5,621 nucleotides of DNA from contig JAJRXE010000418.1 in NCBI GenBank assembly GCA_024276455.1, positions 1 to 5,621 of the forward strand. Reading direction: 5' to 3'. Below are positions 1-5,621 of the stretch, one piece after another; positions within the stretch are counted from its first letter, which is position 1, and each line of letters begins with the position of its first letter. The position numbers were made by a program, and so were the translations under genes. The notes under the pieces were generated by a model. That model did no database searches. It saw only the letters and a list, made by a program, of their open reading frames with translations, and had not been told where the DNA came from. This DNA comes from Calditrichota bacterium. GTDB lineage: Bacteria > Calditrichota > Calditrichia > RBG-13-44-9.

Positions 1-2
1 CC

Positions 3-440
3 TATCCCAGCAAGGAAGAGGAGTTGGAAATCATGAAACGCATGACCACCGGAAACGATATTCCGGTTAATCCGGTGGTAACGCCGCAGGAAATTGTAAA
101 AGCCCGGCAGGTGGTTAATGAGGTGTACATGGACGAGAAAATTGAACGCTACATTATCGACATTGTCTTTGCCACCCGGAATCCGGAGGAATACAACTTG
201 AAAGAATTGGCGCCGCTGATTGCTTACGGTGCTTCACCGCGCGCTTCCATTAATCTGAAATTGGCAGCCAAGGCCCATGCGTTTTTGCGCCGGCGCGGCT
301 ACGTAACACCGGAGGATGTGAAAGCCATCGGTCCGGATGTGCTGCGGCACCGTATTATTGTGACCTACGAGGCCGAAGCCGAGGAAGTGACCTCTGAAGA
401 TGTGGTCCGACAGGTGTTGAGCCAGGTGGAAGTGCCTTGA
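3..440 (+). CDS. MoxR-family AAA+ ATPase, C-terminal part (5' end outside window)
   Basis: This is the last 145 codons of a MoxR-type AAA+ ATPase. The frame is open from base 3 and the gene starts before the window. The visible part begins at the YPSKEEELEIMKR segment, which in MoxR proteins follows the AAA+ core. It then covers the helical lid domain, with the family's GASPRA motif at visible residues 76-81; Arg80 is the likely sensor-2 arginine that contacts the nucleotide. The Walker A and B motifs lie upstream and cannot be checked. A full MoxR is usually about 310-340 residues, so a little over half is missing. TTG at 24 and ATG at 33 are internal codons, not starts. MoxR ATPases act in the cytoplasm and are thought to help metal-binding vWA-domain partners mature; the adjacent DUF58 gene, 41 bases downstream, encodes such a partner. 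The family call is secure; the client protein is inferred from gene order. Confidence 0.95.
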   Translation, partial: YPSKEEELEIMKRMTTGNDIPVNPVVTPQEIVKARQVVNEVYMDEKIERYIIDIVFATRNPEEYNLKELAPLIAYGASPRASINLKLAAKAHAFLRRRGYVTPEDVKAIGPDVLRHRIIVTYEAEAEEVTSEDVVRQVLSQVEVP

Positions 441-481
441 TGGGCGACCCAGAATCTTCGGAATGAAATCGGGCGGAAAAG

Positions 482-1375
482 ATGGACACCAAAGAATTAC
501 TGAAAAAAGTACGGCAGATTGAACTGAGCATTCGCGGTGTGGTGAACGAAGTCTTTGCTGGAGAGTACCACTCTGTGTTCAAAGGTCGAGGCATGGAATT
601 TGCCGAGGTGCGGGAGTACCAGCCCGGCGACGATGTGCGCACCATCGACTGGAATGTGTCCGCCCGAATGAATCATCCCTACGTGAAAGTGTTTGACGAG
701 GAACGGGAACTGACCGTCATGATTCTGTTTGACGCCAGTTCTTCGGAAAATTTTGGCAGTCGCAAGCAGATGAAGGGAGACGTAGCGGTGGAGATTGCCG
801 CCTTGCTGGCTTCCTCGGCCATTCGCAATAACGACAAAGTGGGCTTGATTATCTTCAGTGACAAGATCGAAAAATTTGTGCCGCCTCGCAAGGGACGCAA
901 ACATATTTTACGGGTAATTCGAGAGCTGCTCTATTTTTCCAGTCGTCCCGAGCTGGAAACAGCGGCAAAAACAGATTTGAGTGTGGTGTTAGAGTACCTG
1001 AATCAGATATTAAAACGCCGCGCCACTGTTTTTTTGATTAGCGATTTTTTAGCAAAAGGTTTTGAGAAAGACCTTCAGGTAGCGAACAAACGGCACGATC
1101 TGGTTGCCATTCACCTGATTGATCCGCTGGAAATGCAGTTGCCGAACGTGGGATTGATTGAACTGGAAGATCTGGAGACCGGAGAAACGGTGTTGCTGGA
1201 CACGGCGGTGAGCGAAATCCGCGAAACGGTCTCCGAAAATGCTTCCGAGGAAAAACTTAAACTGGAAAAACTGTTCAAATCCATCGGAATCGATTACGTG
1301 GACATTTACACCGATCGGTCTTATGTGCAACCATTGACCCGCTTTTTCCGGATGCGGGCCAAACGTTTTCATTGA
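482..1375 (+). CDS. DUF58 domain protein with vWA-like fold (MoxR partner)
   Basis: A complete 297-residue DUF58 protein. The DUF58 hallmark is at residues 33-62: FKGRGMEF, then REYQPGDD and R-x-IDW, ending at SAR. A vWA-like domain follows, with the metal-ion-dependent adhesion site motif DASSS (84-88), a candidate metal-site threonine at Thr164 (KTDLS) and the acidic SDF motif at 187-189. All metal-site positions seem intact, so it could bind a divalent cation. I see no signal peptide or membrane helix, so it is probably cytoplasmic. This differs from BatA/BatB, which are vWA proteins with flanking membrane helices. The length fits the short DUF58 class of about 290-310 residues. Members are nearly always next to a moxR gene, as here, and are thought to be the ATPase's client or adaptor. 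The ATG at 482 is chosen because the DUF58 hallmark starts soon after it; the upstream ATG at 463 is in another frame. Its ribosome site is weak (GGGCGG at 471-476). The biochemical role is not established. Confidence 0.95.
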   Translation: MDTKELLKKVRQIELSIRGVVNEVFAGEYHSVFKGRGMEFAEVREYQPGDDVRTIDWNVSARMNHPYVKVFDEERELTVMILFDASSSENFGSRKQMKGDVAVEIAALLASSAIRNNDKVGLIIFSDKIEKFVPPRKGRKHILRVIRELLYFSSRPELETAAKTDLSVVLEYLNQILKRRATVFLISDFLAKGFEKDLQVANKRHDLVAIHLIDPLEMQLPNVGLIELEDLETGETVLLDTAVSEIRETVSENASEEKLKLEKLFKSIGIDYVDIYTDRSYVQPLTRFFRMRAKRFH

Positions 1376-1385
1376 GGGGAGAGGG
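1376..1385 (+). promoter_or_regulatory. Shine-Dalgarno region supporting the GTG start at 1391
   Basis: A purine run (GGGGAGAGGG) begins directly after the DUF58 stop codon and ends 5 bases before the GTG at 1391. It supports that GTG as the start: a hydrophobic signal segment follows it in frame, and no ATG lies nearby in frame. Placing the site against the previous stop suggests translation passes on within one mRNA. Confidence 0.6.
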
Positions 1386-1390
1386 AAAAA

Positions 1391-2368
1391 GTGAGTAAGC
1401 GTGGGACAAACCGGAAAATCTTCTATTCGGAACTGATTACTGCCGGGCTGGTGGGCTTGCTACTTCTGGCGCTGGGGCCCGGATGCAGCCAGCAAAACCA
1501 GCCTCGCTTGTCCAGGGAGAAAAAACGCGAGCTGGCCAATGTTTTGTACAATCAGCAGCTTTTTAAGCAGGCGATCCGGGAGTACGAAGATTACCTGAAC
1601 CGTTACGATTTACCGGAGGAAGAGCAGGCCAATGTGGCTTACATCATCGGGAACATTTACTTCGAGCGTTTGCACGATTACGAAAATGCCCTGGCTTACT
1701 ACCTGCGGGTTAAATATCTCTATCCGGAATCAAAACTGCAGAATCAGGTCAGCAAGCGGCTGGTGGAATGTTTAGAGCGGATGAAGCGTTCCGTGGATGC
1801 TCAGCAGGTCATGGAGCAAACCGCGGCTCTGGACGAATCGCAAAAGCCCCGGAGCCGGCCGGGAGAAGTGATTGCCCGAATCGGCAAACGGGAGATTACC
1901 ACCGGCGATTTGCAGTACGAGCTGAATCAGTTGCCGGTGTACCTGCGGGAGCAGATTAAAACCCGGGAACAAAAGATCGAATTCTTAAAGAACTACCTGG
2001 TTCAGGAATTATTGTACGATTCCGCTCGTCGTAAGGGGTTGGACAAAGATCCGGAGGTTCGGGCAGCCCTGGCCCGGGCGGAAAAAAGCATTCTCTCTCA
2101 GAAGCTTCTGGAAGAGGAGATTCAGAAAGAAGCCCGGTTGGATCAGTACAGCGATGCCGATGTGGAACTTTATTACAAGGCCAACAAAGAAAAATACGCC
2201 GAACGGGACGAAAAAGGAAACATCAAACGGATTCCACCCTTTCGCGAAGTGAAAGAACAGGTGGCGCAAGATTTTATTCAGGAGAAACAGCAGCAGGCTT
2301 ACCAGCGTTTGATTGACAGATTAATGAAGGCGGAGCAGGTTGAAATTTATGAGAATAAATTTAAGTAA
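1391..2368 (+). CDS. Predicted lipoprotein: TPR-like helices plus SurA/PrsA-type chaperone domain without parvulin
   Basis: A 325-residue exported protein with a GTG start. Residues 1-31 look like a lipoprotein signal: basic start (SKRGTNRK), hydrophobic core (AGLVGLLLLAL) and Cys32. The lipobox LGPGC is poor, because the usual small residue at -2 is proline. Residues about 45-115 form helical TPR-like repeats of the kind in outer-membrane assembly lipoproteins (FKQAIREYEDYL and YENALAYYLRVKYLYP). From about 157 the sequence resembles the N-terminal chaperone region of SurA/PrsA foldases: IARIGKREITTGDL, then FLKNYLVQELLYDSARRKG and DADVELYYKANKEKY. The closing helix, FREVKEQVAQDFIQEKQQQAY (283-303), matches the segment that follows the parvulin domain in such enzymes. 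Only about 15 residues lie where the roughly 90-residue parvulin domain would be, so it should be a chaperone or scaffold, not an isomerase. Its stop overlaps the next gene by 20 bases. The domain calls rest on pattern recognition; the client is unknown. Confidence 0.75.
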   Translation: MSKRGTNRKIFYSELITAGLVGLLLLALGPGCSQQNQPRLSREKKRELANVLYNQQLFKQAIREYEDYLNRYDLPEEEQANVAYIIGNIYFERLHDYENALAYYLRVKYLYPESKLQNQVSKRLVECLERMKRSVDAQQVMEQTAALDESQKPRSRPGEVIARIGKREITTGDLQYELNQLPVYLREQIKTREQKIEFLKNYLVQELLYDSARRKGLDKDPEVRAALARAEKSILSQKLLEEEIQKEARLDQYSDADVELYYKANKEKYAERDEKGNIKRIPPFREVKEQVAQDFIQEKQQQAYQRLIDRLMKAEQVEIYENKFK

Positions 2369-3377
2369 GACGAGGGACATTTTTCTACTCCTGATGCTCA
2401 ATTTAATGTTGTCCGCGGCCCTCCTGTTTGCCGGGCAGGCACTGGTTAATATTAAGGCGGCGGTGGACAAATCGGTTATTACGATTGGTGACCGCATTAC
2501 CTACACCCTGACCATCGAGCACGCCAAAGGAATTCAGATTAAACAACCCGGACCGGGAGCCAATCTGGGAATGTTCGAAATCAAAGATTACAAAATTTAC
2601 GATCCGGTAGAGAAAGACGGGTTGATTTCGCAAAAATTTGAGTACCAGATTTCGGTCTTCGACACCGGACATTTTGTTATTCCGCCTTTTCCCATCGCTT
2701 ACGCTGCTTCGGACACCAGCCGCCAGTTTCAAATCATTCAATCGGAACCGATTAAAATTTACGTGAAAAGTGTACTTACCGCCGAAGACCACGAGATTCA
2801 CGATATTAAAGCGCCATTGACCATCCCTTACAACTACCGTCGTTTGGCGCTTTTTATTGCCGCCGGAGTGTTCCTTTTGCTGGCGGCCGTTTTGCTGTAC
2901 TACATTGTGAAGCGGCGCAAGCAGGGTGCTCCGCTGTTCCGCCGGGAAGTGATCCGACCCGCCCATGAAATTGCCCTGGCGGAAATTGCCGCCCTGCAGG
3001 AACGTTGGGAAAATTTGATTGCCGACGGACAAATTAAGCGCTTGTTCACGGAATTGTCCGATATTTTGCGCCGCTATCTGGAAAATCGCTTTTTCGTTCC
3101 CGCCCGGGAAGAAACCACGGCGGAAATCCTCCAATCCTTACAGGAGCTGGAGTTAAATTCCGGAGTGCGGGAACAAGTAGCAGCGCTACTGAATCTGGCC
3201 GATGCCGTCAAATTTGCCAGATACCGGCCCAATCGGGCAGAAACCGATGGGGCATTAACGACGTTATTGAATATTGTTGAAACAACCAAATTGGTCTTTG
3301 AAACCGTTGAAAGAGCAGTGCCTGTGGAAGAAGACGACACAGGGCGTTCCGGTACGGTTCCGGAGAAAACGGGTTGA
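2349..3377 (+). CDS. BatD-like membrane protein (periplasmic domain, one TM helix, cytoplasmic helical domain)
   Basis: A 342-residue single-pass membrane protein. Residues 1-30 form a signal peptide (basic RINLSKTRD, core IFLLLMLNLMLSAALLFA, probable cut near AGQA). Residues about 32-140 look like a beta-rich, BatD-type periplasmic domain: VDKSVITIGDRITYTLTI opens it and FDTGHFVIPPFPI resembles the family's second strand region. One membrane helix spans about 166-187, followed by a basic stop (KRRKQ). The cytoplasmic part (about 200-320) is helical and carries a pattern shared with BatD and DUF4381 proteins: LRRYLENRF, then REETTAEIL and DAVKFARYRP. Full BatD proteins are often 500-600 residues, so this is a short form with one periplasmic domain. 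ATG at 2349 is preferred to the in-frame TTG at 2340, because AGGT at 2337-2340 lies 8 bases before the ATG. The first 20 bases overlap the upstream gene, so translation is probably coupled. The family call is firm; the role in the Bat module is inferred. Confidence 0.82.
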   Translation: MRINLSKTRDIFLLLMLNLMLSAALLFAGQALVNIKAAVDKSVITIGDRITYTLTIEHAKGIQIKQPGPGANLGMFEIKDYKIYDPVEKDGLISQKFEYQISVFDTGHFVIPPFPIAYAASDTSRQFQIIQSEPIKIYVKSVLTAEDHEIHDIKAPLTIPYNYRRLALFIAAGVFLLLAAVLLYYIVKRRKQGAPLFRREVIRPAHEIALAEIAALQERWENLIADGQIKRLFTELSDILRRYLENRFFVPAREETTAEILQSLQELELNSGVREQVAALLNLADAVKFARYRPNRAETDGALTTLLNIVETTKLVFETVERAVPVEEDDTGRSGTVPEKTG

Positions 3378-3431
3378 GAGAGAGGGCGTAGGAATGTGTC
3401 CAGCAATAAGAGTTTGATGGGTCAAAACAAC

Positions 3432-3436
3432 GGAGG
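3432..3436 (+). promoter_or_regulatory. Shine-Dalgarno site GGAGG for the ABC ATPase
   Basis: GGAGG ends 7 bases before the GTG at 3444. This spacing fixes that GTG as the start, and the ABC domain begins at once with the typical IEVKDLTRYYG strand. The 66-base gap before the gene is the second longest here and shows no clear promoter or terminator. Confidence 0.75.
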
Positions 3437-3443
3437 GTGAGAC

Positions 3444-4382
3444 GTGATTGAGGTTAAGGATTTAACGCGTTATTACGGCGAGAAGCGGGCGATTCACAAT
3501 GTGACCTTCGATGTTCAGAAAGGCGAGATTTTAGGCCTGTTAGGACCCAACGCCGCCGGTAAGACCACCACGATGCGGATTCTTACCTGTGCCATGCCCC
3601 CGACTTCCGGGGAGGCGAAAGTAGCTGGGTTCGATATCTGGACAGAGCCCATGGAAATCAAAAAGAGAATCGGCTATTTACCGGAGAATCCCCCGCTTTA
3701 TTCTGATTTGCGGGTGACAGAATACCTGGATTTTGTGGGAAAAATCAAAGGCATTCCGTCTAACAAGCGTAAAAGCGCCATTTCTGATGTTATTGAAAAG
3801 GCGGGATTAAACGAGGTGACTCACCAGGTGGTGGGAAGCCTTTCCAAAGGATTCAAACAACGGGTGGGATTAGCGCAGGCGCTTCTGAACGATCCCGAAG
3901 TGTTGATTCTGGATGAGCCAACGGTCGGACTGGACCCCCGGCAGATTATTGAAATCCGGGAGCTGATTAAAAATCTCGGCGGTGATCATACCGTTATTCT
4001 CTCCACCCACATTTTGCCGGAAGTGGAAATGACCTGTGGTCGGGTGGTGATCATTAACGAAGGGGAGGTAGTGGCCGAAGACACCCCGGAGAATTTGACC
4101 CGCCGTTTGAAGGGGAGCGAGCGCACGGTATTGGAAGTTGGGGGAGACAAAAATGCTGCCCTGGCGGTCATCAACGGATTTGGGGATGTGTTGAATGTGG
4201 AGGTAAACAACTCCAAATCCCCGGGACGTTACCAGATTCGAGTGGAAACCCGCTCGGATATCCGTAGCGATCTGGCCAAATCGCTGATTCAGAAAGGTTT
4301 GGCACTCTACGAACTGCGAGCAGAGACCTACTCGCTGGAGGATATCTTCTTGCACCTGACGACAAAAGAGGAGGTAGCCTGA
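3444..4382 (+). CDS. ABC transporter ATP-binding protein (GldA/CcmA type)
   Basis: A complete 312-residue ATPase that would power the permease encoded next to it, acting on the cytoplasmic face of the inner membrane. Motifs appear in order: aromatic A-loop Tyr10/Tyr11, Walker A GPNAAGKTT (34-42), Q-loop region GYLPENPPLY (77-86), signature LSKGF (133-137), Walker B with VLILDEP (153-159, Asp157 and Glu158), D-loop GLDP (162-165) and switch His189 (LSTHIL). All catalytic residues are present. Glu81 stands where many ABC proteins have the Q-loop glutamine, and LSKGF replaces LSGGQ; both occur commonly in this exporter group. Walker A has Ala37 where the usual form has glycine (GPNGAGKTT). A C-terminal extension of about 90 residues (about 222-312) ends in the YSLEDIFLHLT segment common in ABC-2 exporter ATPases. 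It starts with GTG behind a good GGAGG, and two bases separate it from the permease gene. The GldA-like name rests on the neighbours; substrate unknown. Confidence 0.96.
   Translation: MIEVKDLTRYYGEKRAIHNVTFDVQKGEILGLLGPNAAGKTTTMRILTCAMPPTSGEAKVAGFDIWTEPMEIKKRIGYLPENPPLYSDLRVTEYLDFVGKIKGIPSNKRKSAISDVIEKAGLNEVTHQVVGSLSKGFKQRVGLAQALLNDPEVLILDEPTVGLDPRQIIEIRELIKNLGGDHTVILSTHILPEVEMTCGRVVIINEGEVVAEDTPENLTRRLKGSERTVLEVGGDKNAALAVINGFGDVLNVEVNNSKSPGRYQIRVETRSDIRSDLAKSLIQKGLALYELRAETYSLEDIFLHLTTKEEVA
4369..4375 (+). promoter_or_regulatory. Shine-Dalgarno site AGGAGGT for the permease, inside the ATPase gene
   Basis: A full consensus AGGAGGT lies within the last codons of the ATPase gene, 9 bases before the ATG at 4385. 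It is the strongest ribosome site in the window and fits balanced production of the two transporter subunits from one mRNA. Confidence 0.85.
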
Positions 4383-4384
4383 TC

Positions 4385-5170
4385 ATGAGTAAAACATTGG
4401 CCATCTTTCAGAAAGAAATGAAACATTTTTTCTATTCTCCCATTGCCTACATCGTCATTGCGGCGTTTACCATCATTGCCGGCATTTTCTTCTACCTTTA
4501 CCTGAGTTCCTTTGTGGAAGCCGCTTTTATGGATATGATTCGTTCTCAGCAGTACCGTATGCCGCCGCAAAAGTTCAATGTGAATTTGCAACTCATTCGT
4601 CCTTATTTCTGGAATACCGCCTTGATCTCGCTTTTTGTATTGCCACTGGTAACCATGCGGCTTTATTCGGAAGAAAAGAAATCCAAAACGGTGGAGCTCC
4701 TTTACACCTCTCCGCTGACGGTGAGCCAGATTGTGCTGGGAAAATTCTTCGCCGGGGTGGTGTTTTACATTGTGATGTTGGTGCCCACCATGTTTTTTAT
4801 GGGCTTGTTGTTTGCTTACGGAAATCCCGAGCTTGGTCCGGTGCTTTCCGGTTACCTGGGATTAATTCTCCTGGGCAGCGCCTTCATTTCCGGTGGATTG
4901 TTCATTAGTTCGCTGACCGAGAACCAGATAATTGCAGCCATTGGCGGATTCGGTCTGGCTCTGGTGCTCTGGATTATTGGCTGGGCAGCCAATTATTCCG
5001 GACCGGGGCTGGCGTCGGTGTTGAACTATCTGTCCATCATCAATCATTTCGAGGATTTTGCCCAGGGAGTCATCGACACCAAGCATGTGTTCTACTACTT
5101 GCTCTTTTCCACCTTTGGCATTTACCTGACCATGAAATCGGTGGAATCCACCAGATGGCGTGCCTCGTAA
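4385..5170 (+). CDS. ABC-2 type transporter permease (GldF-like)
   Basis: A 261-residue inner-membrane permease. Six hydrophobic segments are visible at about residues 18-40, 73-91, 122-144, 155-176, 181-202 and 236-252, as expected for an ABC-2 permease. The N-terminus has the usual amphipathic start (AIFQKEMKHFFYSPIAY). After helix 2 comes a cytoplasmic segment, TMRLYSEEKKSKTVELLYTSP, which in this family probably contacts the ATPase. Near the end, INHFEDFAQGVIDTKHVFYY matches the conserved closing region of GldF-type permeases. Length is close to the usual 240-260 residues. The gene starts two bases after the ATPase stop, behind a strong ribosome site, and a GldG-type gene follows. In Bacteroidota GldF works with GldA and GldG in gliding motility, but the same trio occurs in non-gliding bacteria, so motility should not be assumed. 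Transported substrate unknown. Confidence 0.93.
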   Translation: MSKTLAIFQKEMKHFFYSPIAYIVIAAFTIIAGIFFYLYLSSFVEAAFMDMIRSQQYRMPPQKFNVNLQLIRPYFWNTALISLFVLPLVTMRLYSEEKKSKTVELLYTSPLTVSQIVLGKFFAGVVFYIVMLVPTMFFMGLLFAYGNPELGPVLSGYLGLILLGSAFISGGLFISSLTENQIIAAIGGFGLALVLWIIGWAANYSGPGLASVLNYLSIINHFEDFAQGVIDTKHVFYYLLFSTFGIYLTMKSVESTRWRAS

Positions 5171-5221
5171 CGGGTTTATTTGAAAAGAAAGAGAGGAAAG
5201 TAAACCGGAAGATGTTAACAC

Positions 5222-5229
5222 AGGGGAGG
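5222..5229 (+). promoter_or_regulatory. Shine-Dalgarno site AGGGGAGG for the GldG-type gene
   Basis: AGGGGAGG lies 11 bases before the ATG at 5241, slightly long spacing, with a second purine run (AAAAGAGAAA) between. An in-frame TGA at 5181 blocks any extension of the gene back into the permease, so 5241 is the best start. Confidence 0.65.
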
Positions 5230-5240
5230 CAAAAGAGAAA

Positions 5241-5621
5241 ATGAAGAGATATGCCAATATAGCCATGGTTGTGGGAATTCTGCTGGTACTGTACAGCTTC
5301 CTGAATTTTTCTTTGAACCAGATCTGGGATTGGATTTCGACCATTTCCCTGATTCTGGGACTGGCGGTAGGCGGCACCGGAGTGTATTACTGGCAGAAAT
5401 TCCGGGAGAGAAAAATTAGCAAACGTTCCTTACAGTACGGAGCCAACACCGTGTTGTCCGTGGCGGTGGTGTTTGGTATTCTGGTACTGTTGTCTTTTAT
5501 TACCGATCAGCATCATGCCCGGGTGGACCTGACCGCAAAAGGGTTGTACAGTTTGTCCGAACAAACCAAATCGGTTCTGAACGATTTGAACAAAGAGGTG
5601 AAAATCTGGGCATTTTACAAA
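5241..5621 (+). CDS. GldG-family ABC transporter auxiliary protein, N-terminal part (3' end outside window)
   Basis: The first 127 codons of a GldG-type protein, open to the last base of the window. Three hydrophobic segments are visible at about residues 4-22, 33-50 and 68-87. They are followed by HARVDLTAKGLYSLSEQT (92-109) and VLNDLNKEVKIWAFYK, the characteristic opening of the large periplasmic domain in GldG and related ABC-transporter auxiliary proteins. Bacteroidota GldG usually has one membrane helix before this motif. The longer three-helix start is common in GldG-family proteins from other phyla. The full protein is normally about 450-600 residues and ends with another membrane helix, so most of it is missing. 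It lies 70 bases after the permease and should form one complex with it and the ATPase at the inner membrane. The family call is firm; the function and substrate are not known. Confidence 0.88.
   Translation, partial: MKRYANIAMVVGILLVLYSFLNFSLNQIWDWISTISLILGLAVGGTGVYYWQKFRERKISKRSLQYGANTVLSVAVVFGILVLLSFITDQHHARVDLTAKGLYSLSEQTKSVLNDLNKEVKIWAFYK

Noticed and set aside
441..481. Possible small gene or regulatory site between the MoxR and DUF58 genes
   Set aside because: The gap is 41 bases. The ATG at 463 is in a different frame from the DUF58 gene and has no support, and no hairpin or promoter is evident.
2403..3134. Long open frame of 243 codons on the - strand opposite the BatD-like gene
   Set aside because: It lies wholly inside a well-supported gene, has a low-complexity N/G/R/F-rich translation with no family resemblance, and fits an antisense shadow of the coding frame.
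3378..3443. Possible promoter for the ABC cassette in the 66-base gap
   Set aside because: No convincing -35/-10 pair is present. AGAGTTTG at 3410-3417 only loosely recalls the Bacteroidota -7 element TAnnTTTG, and no TTG sits at the right distance upstream.
3870..4355. Open frame of 161 codons on the - strand opposite the ABC ATPase
   Set aside because: It is antisense to conserved Walker B, H-loop and C-terminal coding sequence. The translation shows no recognisable domain.
5173..5206. Inverted repeat GGTTTA / TAAACC between the permease and GldG-type genes, as a possible terminator
   Set aside because: The stem is only 6 bases with a 22-base loop and no T-run follows. The next gene has its own ribosome site and belongs to the same complex, so termination here is unlikely.
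4862..5377. Open frame of 171 codons on the - strand across the permease/GldG junction
   Set aside because: It runs opposite two recognised membrane-protein genes, has no domain-like pattern, and is best explained as a shadow frame.

Overview
This window reads as one stretch of a bacterial chromosome. All seven genes lie on the + strand and are tightly packed, with gaps of 2 to 70 bases and one 20-base overlap, so a single operon or two adjoining ones are likely. I see no RNA gene, CRISPR array, insertion sequence, integrase or phage gene. Several starts carry purine-rich Shine-Dalgarno sequences, two genes start with GTG, and base composition looks even throughout. The gene set (MoxR, DUF58 and BatD-like proteins beside a Gld-type ABC exporter) is typical of the Bacteroidota/FCB side of the tree, including Calditrichota-like and related uncultured lineages. 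It also occurs in other Gram-negative phyla. The phylum is an inference with low to moderate confidence; the strict Bacteroidota promoter form and A-rich, SD-poor starts are not evident.

Left part (1-3377): the C-terminal end of a MoxR-family AAA+ ATPase, then a complete DUF58 protein with a von Willebrand A-like metal-binding fold. Next come a predicted lipoprotein joining TPR-like helices to a SurA/PrsA-type chaperone domain without a parvulin domain, and a short BatD-like membrane protein with a periplasmic N-terminal domain, one membrane helix and a cytoplasmic helical domain. MoxR plus DUF58 plus a BatD-like protein is the core of the Bat (Bacteroides aerotolerance-type) module. The MoxR ATPase is thought to act as a chaperone for metal-binding vWA partners, and the other proteins place the activity at the envelope.

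Right part (3378-5621): an ABC-2 type transporter cassette. It has an ATPase (GldA/CcmA type), a six-helix permease (GldF type) and the start of a GldG-family auxiliary protein that runs off the window. In many genomes the GldG gene is followed by a DUF4340 protein, so that is the expected next gene.

Taken together, the region looks like an envelope-biogenesis locus: a MoxR/vWA chaperone module linked to an ABC-2 exporter of unknown substrate. The combination recurs in known genomes, so I do not claim a new system. The least ordinary element is the TPR plus SurA_N lipoprotein embedded between the DUF58 and BatD-like genes.
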